The position numbers and the translations under genes are program-made. 8,788 nt of DNA from Sinorhizobium sp. (GTDB lineage: Bacteria > Pseudomonadota > Alphaproteobacteria > Rhizobiales > Rhizobiaceae): assembly GCA_031178305.1 (NCBI GenBank), contig JAPSJG010000136.1, positions 1 to 8,788 on the forward strand, given 5' to 3'. A model generated the notes under the pieces. It was not told the origin of the DNA and did not search any database. It worked only from the letters and a program-made list of their open reading frames with translations. Of the stretch, positions 5,882 through 8,788 are shown in pieces (position 1 is the first letter of the stretch; every line of letters starts with the position of its first letter).

Positions 5882-6287
5882 GGCTGTCGGCTCGCTTCGT
5901 TTGTCGCGGATGACGGAGAAGACAATTGCGGGGCCGGAAAACTGGGGAAATCCCTCCGGCGCCTCGCAGGAGCGAGCTTGGCGGCTTGATCGTTGCCATG
6001 CAGCAAATTATTGATTTCGACAGTTTTTTGTGATAGGTTGCGGACACTGATCCACAGAGGGTGCTTTTGCGCGCCCGAAAACCATCACGAAAGCAAGCGA
6101 TCTTCCACAGCGCGGCCCTCTCCAGATATGCAACGTTCCGTTGCTTGTGACTGCGGCGTATGTGGCTGTTTGCTTCGTTGGACGGACCAGGATGGACCCC
6201 ACCCGGCGGTATCCCCGTCTAACCGGGCCTCACCGACCCGGCCCGGCCTTATGAGGCCGGGCGTGCAACAGGGAGTGTTTGAAACGA
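5882..6287 (+). other. carD upstream region, 406 bases without a gene
   Basis: No protein-coding signal stands out. GCCGGA (5933-5938) can pair with TCCGGC (5955-5960), and CTCGC (5963-5967) with GCGAG (5972-5976). These may end the fdxA transcript, but neither is followed by a T-run. Promoter candidates for carD are CTTGAT (5985-5990)-N17-TTATTG and TTGATT (6011-6016)-N17-TAGGTT, both in the only AT-rich part; either would give a leader of more than 230 bases. TGATCCACA (6048-6056) and TCTTCCACA (6101-6109) each resemble a DnaA box with one mismatch. Near the gene are two competing GC hairpins, listed separately. Confidence 0.45.
6223..6262 (+). promoter_or_regulatory. Two mutually exclusive hairpins in the carD leader
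   Basis: GCCCGGCCT (6241-6249) pairs perfectly with AGGCCGGGC (6254-6262) around a 4-base TATG loop. The left arm can instead pair upstream: CCGGGCC (6223-6229) with GGCCCGG (6240-6246). The two folds share 6241-6246 and cannot coexist. The downstream hairpin ends 7 bases before the AGGGAG ribosome site (6270-6275). No T-run follows, so it is not a classical terminator. The layout suits control of translation or RNA stability, but that is inference. Confidence 0.4.
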
Positions 6288-6857
6288 ATGACGACCCAGC
6301 AGAAGAAATCTTCGACGCGCCAAGGCTTCAAGACCGGTGAATCGATCGTTTATCCGGCCCATGGTGTTGGCCAGATCGTCGCGATCGAGGAGCAGGAAGT
6401 TGCGGGCATGAAGCTCGAGCTTTTTGTCATCGATTTCGAGAAGGACAAGATGCGTCTCAAAGTGCCGGTGGCCAAGGCCGTCAGCATCGGCATGCGCAAG
6501 CTGTCCGAGACCGATTTCGTCGATCGTGCGTTGAAGGTTGTGCAGGGCAAGGCACGCGTCAAGCGGACCATGTGGTCGCGGCGCGCCCAGGAATACGATG
6601 CCAAGATCAACTCCGGCGACCTCATCTCCATCGCGGAAGTGGTTCGCGATCTCTATCGCGCGGAAAACCAGCCGGAACAGTCCTATTCCGAGCGCCAGCT
6701 CTATGAAGCCGCGCTCGACCGTATGGCGCGCGAAATCGCAGCGGTGAACAAGATGTCGGAAACCGAGGCCGTGCGCCTCGTCGAGGCGAACCTCAACAAG
6801 GGGCCGAAGCGCGGCAAGGCCATCGAGGAAGACGACACCCAGGACGAAGCAGCTTAA
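6288..6857 (+). CDS. carD: CarD family RNA-polymerase-binding transcription regulator
   Basis: A 189-residue CarD/CdnL-type protein. These bind the RNA polymerase beta subunit and stabilise open promoter complexes, with broad effects on rRNA and growth genes. The N-terminal Tudor-like polymerase-interaction domain runs from about residue 14 to 75 (FKTGESIVYPAHGVGQI, then the LFVIDF strand). The helical C-terminal domain follows, with Trp96 in TMWSRR as the likely residue that wedges at the -10 edge. A short acidic tail (EEDDTQDEAA) ends the protein. The ATG at 6288 gives the usual MTTQQKK start. Its ribosome site AGGGAG is 12 bases away, longer than normal, and an in-frame TTG at 6279 is closer but less likely. 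The leader contains competing hairpins, and a strong terminator lies 43 bases after the stop, so it is probably monocistronic. Confidence 0.92.
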   Translation: MTTQQKKSSTRQGFKTGESIVYPAHGVGQIVAIEEQEVAGMKLELFVIDFEKDKMRLKVPVAKAVSIGMRKLSETDFVDRALKVVQGKARVKRTMWSRRAQEYDAKINSGDLISIAEVVRDLYRAENQPEQSYSERQLYEAALDRMAREIAAVNKMSETEAVRLVEANLNKGPKRGKAIEEDDTQDEAA

Positions 6858-6900
6858 ACGGAGATCGGCACCGCGAGGTGCTTGTGCCTCGTCCAAAATC

Positions 6901-6929
6901 AAAAAGCCCGGCCTTGAGCCGGGCTTTTT
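6901..6929 (+). terminator. Intrinsic terminator of carD
   Basis: AAAAAGCCCGGC (6901-6912) pairs perfectly with GCCGGGCTTTTT (6918-6929) around a 5-base loop: a 12-bp stem with a GC core and a T5 tract. The symmetric A and T runs would let it work on both strands. It separates carD from rpoH2. A smaller GCACC-GCGA-GGTGC hairpin (6868-6881) lies between the carD stop and this terminator. Confidence 0.93.
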
Positions 6930-7228
6930 CGTTGCGCCTTGCCTGTGGTAGACGCATGCGACAGAGCGTCGCCGTGCATCGCTTCCTCGTTGCAATCAAA
7001 AATCGTTCTTCGCGGGGAACTTTTCAAACCCGCATTCGTTTACCGTTTCCGGGACGCCTCCGTGCCCCGGCGATCTTGGCTGCGTGATTCCTCACCGTCT
7101 CAGGTTCGTATTCTTCGATTTAGGGCGCTTTCTTGCTTCGTCAAGCTGCGCCGATTGAGCTTGCCGAGCGCAGTCTGCGTTTGGCCTTTCTTAACGCGAA
7201 GGCGTTCATCGCCAGGACGGAGCAATCG
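6930..7228 (+). other. rpoH2 upstream region and leader
   Basis: After the carD terminator there is no gene. The EcfG-type promoter lies at 7016-7040. The transcript would then carry roughly 180 untranslated bases, including a small AACGC-GAAG-GCGTT hairpin (7193-7206) that ends 11 bases before the CGGAG ribosome site (7218-7222). The open frame upstream of the rpoH2 ATG (from a TTG at 7133) does not resemble sigma-factor sequence. I saw no second promoter that I would call. Confidence 0.5.
7016..7040 (+). promoter_or_regulatory. EcfG/RpoE2 general-stress promoter for rpoH2
   Basis: GGAAC (7016-7020), a 16-base spacer and CGTT (7037-7040) match the consensus recognised by the alphaproteobacterial general-stress sigma factor EcfG, called RpoE2 in Sinorhizobium. 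rpoH2 is reported to belong to the RpoE2 regulon in S. meliloti. Transcription would start a few bases after 7045. By eye no other GGAAC in the window has a correctly spaced CGTT. Confidence 0.88.
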
Positions 7229-8095
7229 ATGAAGACTCTCACCGCAGACCGGCGTTTGATCAAGATTGCCATGGATGCCCCCTATCTCGAGCGGGACGAA
7301 GAGCACGCGCTTGCCGAGGCTTGGCGGAACGACAATGATCAGGAAGCGCGCAACAAGATCGCCATGTCGCACATGCGGCTGGTGGTAGCGATGGCGGGGA
7401 AGTTCCGCAGTTTCGGCCTGCCGATGGGCGATCTCGTGCAGGAGGGCCATATCGGCCTGTTGGAGGCTGCCGCGCGCTTCGAGCCGAGCCGGGAGGTGCG
7501 GTTTTCGACCTACGCCACCTGGTGGATCCGCGCATCGATGCAGGATTATGTGCTCCGCAACTGGTCGATTGTCAGAGGTGGAACGAGTTCAGCGCAGAAG
7601 GCGCTGTTCTTCAACTTGCGCCGGCTGAGGGCACGCCTCGCCCAGGGCGACCGGCAGCTGACGTCACAAGCGGTGCACGAGGAGATTGCCGCCGCTCTCG
7701 GCGTCAGCCTCGCCGACGTGCAGACCATGGATGCCCGCCTTTCCGGTAACGACGCGTCGCTGCAGGCGCCCGTCGGGCACGGCGACGCCGACGGGGGCGC
7801 GCGCCTGGATTTCCTCGCAAGCGATGCACCACTGCCCGACGAGCAGGTCAGCGACATGATCGACGGCGAACGTGCGCGACGTTGGCTGCACAGCGCGCTC
7901 GGTCAGCTCAGCGAGCGCGAGATGAAGATCATCCGCGCACGGCGGCTCTCGGAAGATGGTGCCACGCTCGAGGAACTCGGCGCCACCCTTGGCATTTCGA
8001 AGGAGCGGGTGCGCCAGATAGAGACGCGGGCGCTCGAAAAATTGCGCACGGCGCTGGCCGCCAAGGCACCCGCCTTGACGGCAAGCATGCATTGA
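7229..8095 (+). CDS. rpoH2: RNA polymerase heat-shock sigma factor RpoH2
   Basis: A 288-residue sigma-32-type factor that directs RNA polymerase to heat-shock and stress promoters. Region 2.2 (DLVQEGHIGLLEAAARF) is at residues 69-85, and region 2.4 with its aromatic melting residues (FSTYATWWIRASMQDYVLR) at 92-110. The RpoH box (QKALFFNLR), specific to this subfamily, is at 123-131. The region 4.2 helix-turn-helix (TLEELGATLGISKERVRQIE) is at 246-265. RpoH2 rather than RpoH1 is chosen from the N-terminus MKTLTADRRLIKIAMDAPYL and the dedicated EcfG promoter. The ATG at 7229 has CGGAG 6 bases upstream. Rhizobia usually carry two RpoH paralogues, and RpoH2 acts downstream of the general stress response. 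A convergent permease gene and a large palindrome follow. Confidence 0.94.
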   Translation: MKTLTADRRLIKIAMDAPYLERDEEHALAEAWRNDNDQEARNKIAMSHMRLVVAMAGKFRSFGLPMGDLVQEGHIGLLEAAARFEPSREVRFSTYATWWIRASMQDYVLRNWSIVRGGTSSAQKALFFNLRRLRARLAQGDRQLTSQAVHEEIAAALGVSLADVQTMDARLSGNDASLQAPVGHGDADGGARLDFLASDAPLPDEQVSDMIDGERARRWLHSALGQLSEREMKIIRARRLSEDGATLEELGATLGISKERVRQIETRALEKLRTALAAKAPALTASMH

Positions 8096-8116
8096 GAAAC
8101 GCCTCGCCCGACGTTT

Positions 8117-8179
8117 CCCCTCCCAATCCCTCCCTCTATGGGGTCACAAGGTCTCTTGTGGGGAGGCACTGGGGAGGGG
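8117..8179. repeat. Nested palindrome between convergent genes
   Basis: The outer arms are CCCCTCCCAATCCCTCCC (8117-8134) and the imperfect complement GGGGAGGCACTGGGGAGGGG (8160-8179), mostly paired with one bulge. Inside, CACAAG (8145-8150) pairs perfectly with CTTGTG (8155-8160) around GTCT. It fills most of the 105-base gap between the rpoH2 stop and the stop of the minus-strand permease, so it could end both transcripts. It lacks a clear T-run. It also resembles the C-rich/G-rich intergenic palindromes dispersed in rhizobial genomes, a resemblance from memory. Confidence 0.55.
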
Positions 8180-8200
8180 GATCTCGGAAGCCGGAAGCTG

Positions 8201-8788
8201 CTACCGCGTGTCAGCGCGCCGCAATCGCCGCTCGAGCGCCCTCAGCGCCAGCGATAGGCCGATCGTCAGGATCAAATAGACATAGGCGACGATCGAATAA
8301 GTCTCGAAGAAGCGGAAGGAGCCGGACGCATACACCTTACCCATCTGGGTGATGTCGGCGACCCCGAGGACGGAGACGAGCGAGGAATCCTTGACCATCG
8401 CCACGAAGTCGTTGCCGAGCGGCGGCAGGATGACGCGGATCGCCTGCGGAAACACGACGAGCCGGAAGCGCTGGTAGCGTGAGAGCCCCAGCGCCTTTGC
8501 GGCCTCGATCTGCCCCTTGTCGACGGACAGGATGCCAGCCCGGAACACTTCGGCGATGAAGGCCGAATAGCCGATCATCAAGGCCATGATCGCCCGCCAC
8601 ATCAGCGAGATATCGCGAACGACGAACGGCTCCATCCAGCCCGCCGAAATCACGGGCGATGCAAGGAAATTGACGGTCACCACCAGCGCCGGCGCTCCGA
8701 CGAAGGCGATGTAGAAGAGCAGTACCAGGATCGGTACGCCGCGGATCACCTCCGTGTAGAAGCGCGCAACCTGGCGGAGCGCCACGTG
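8201..8788 (-). CDS. Polar amino-acid ABC transporter permease (N-terminus outside window)
   Basis: The last 195 residues of a membrane permease of the HisM/GlnP family, which forms the channel of ABC importers for polar amino acids. The frame is open to the window edge, so the start and first membrane segment(s) lie beyond 8788; the stop is TAG at 8203-8201. Hydrophobic segments are VPILVLLFYIAFVGAPAL, WRAIMALMIGYSAFIAEV and YSIVAYVYLILTIGLSLAL. The EAA loop that contacts the ATPase is intact: IEAAKALGLSRYQRFRLV followed by VILPPLGND. The GVPILVLLFYIAF segment near the start is typical of the family's first conserved block. Substrate cannot be told from this part. The ATPase and binding protein are expected upstream, outside the window. 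It converges on rpoH2 and is unlikely to share regulation with it. Confidence 0.88.
   Translation of the reverse strand, partial: HVALRQVARFYTEVIRGVPILVLLFYIAFVGAPALVVTVNFLASPVISAGWMEPFVVRDISLMWRAIMALMIGYSAFIAEVFRAGILSVDKGQIEAAKALGLSRYQRFRLVVFPQAIRVILPPLGNDFVAMVKDSSLVSVLGVADITQMGKVYASGSFRFFETYSIVAYVYLILTIGLSLALRALERRLRRADTR

Noticed and set aside
6279..6287. TTG 6279 as the carD start
   Set aside because: It is closer to the ribosome site but would be only 3 bases from it and adds three residues absent from the usual N-terminus; ATG 6288 is preferred.
5993..6340. 115-codon plus-strand frame upstream of and into carD
   Set aside because: It starts at a TTG without ribosome site, runs into carD in another frame, and has random-looking composition.
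7133..7228. Upstream extension of the rpoH2 frame from TTG 7133
   Set aside because: RpoH2 proteins start MKTLTADRR at ATG 7229, which has a well-placed CGGAG; the extension has no sigma-factor similarity.

Overview
The window is a GC-rich alphaproteobacterial chromosome segment, most likely from Sinorhizobium/Ensifer or a close relative in the Rhizobiaceae. The evidence is a polyhydroxybutyrate reductase close to phbB, an RpoH2-type heat-shock sigma factor preceded by an exact alphaproteobacterial general-stress (EcfG/RpoE2) promoter motif, a rhizobial-type CarD protein, and a mitochondrial-type Suv3 RNA helicase. As far as I recall, the order phbB - helicase - S4 protein - fdxA - carD - rpoH2 - amino-acid ABC permease resembles the S. 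meliloti chromosome. That comparison is from memory and was not searched.

Layout. (1) 1-1070: the 3' part of phbB, lacking only about six residues, followed 16 bases later by a small YunG-family gene that is probably co-transcribed. (2) 1071-1814: a 744-base spacer with no convincing gene. It holds a 15-bp palindrome beside a consensus-like -10 hexamer, a dense cluster of twelve GANTC (CcrM methylation) sites in 296 bases, and a doubtful 58-codon minus-strand ORF. (3) 1815-5252: a 1005-residue Suv3-like DExH RNA helicase with a low-complexity, basic, Gly/Arg/His-rich tail, followed 9 bases later by an HslR/Hsp15-like S4 RNA-binding protein. The two look like an RNA or ribosome quality-control operon. 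(4) 5543-5881: the 7Fe ferredoxin fdxA. (5) 6288-6857: a CarD-type RNA-polymerase-binding regulator with a long leader containing two mutually exclusive GC hairpins, and a strong intrinsic terminator downstream. (6) 7229-8095: rpoH2, with a GGAAC-N16-CGTT promoter and a leader of about 180 bases. (7) 8096-8200: a convergent spacer with a large nested palindrome. (8) 8201-8788, minus strand: the 3' part of a polar-amino-acid ABC transporter permease.

Functionally this is mostly core genome: carbon storage, RNA metabolism, electron transfer, transcription initiation control and stress sigma cascade. carD and rpoH2 both act on RNA polymerase but are separated by a terminator, so rpoH2 has its own stress-driven promoter. 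I found no tRNA, rRNA, CRISPR array, insertion sequence or phage gene. The least explained part is the phbB-helicase spacer; its GANTC cluster is the strongest candidate for something undescribed.
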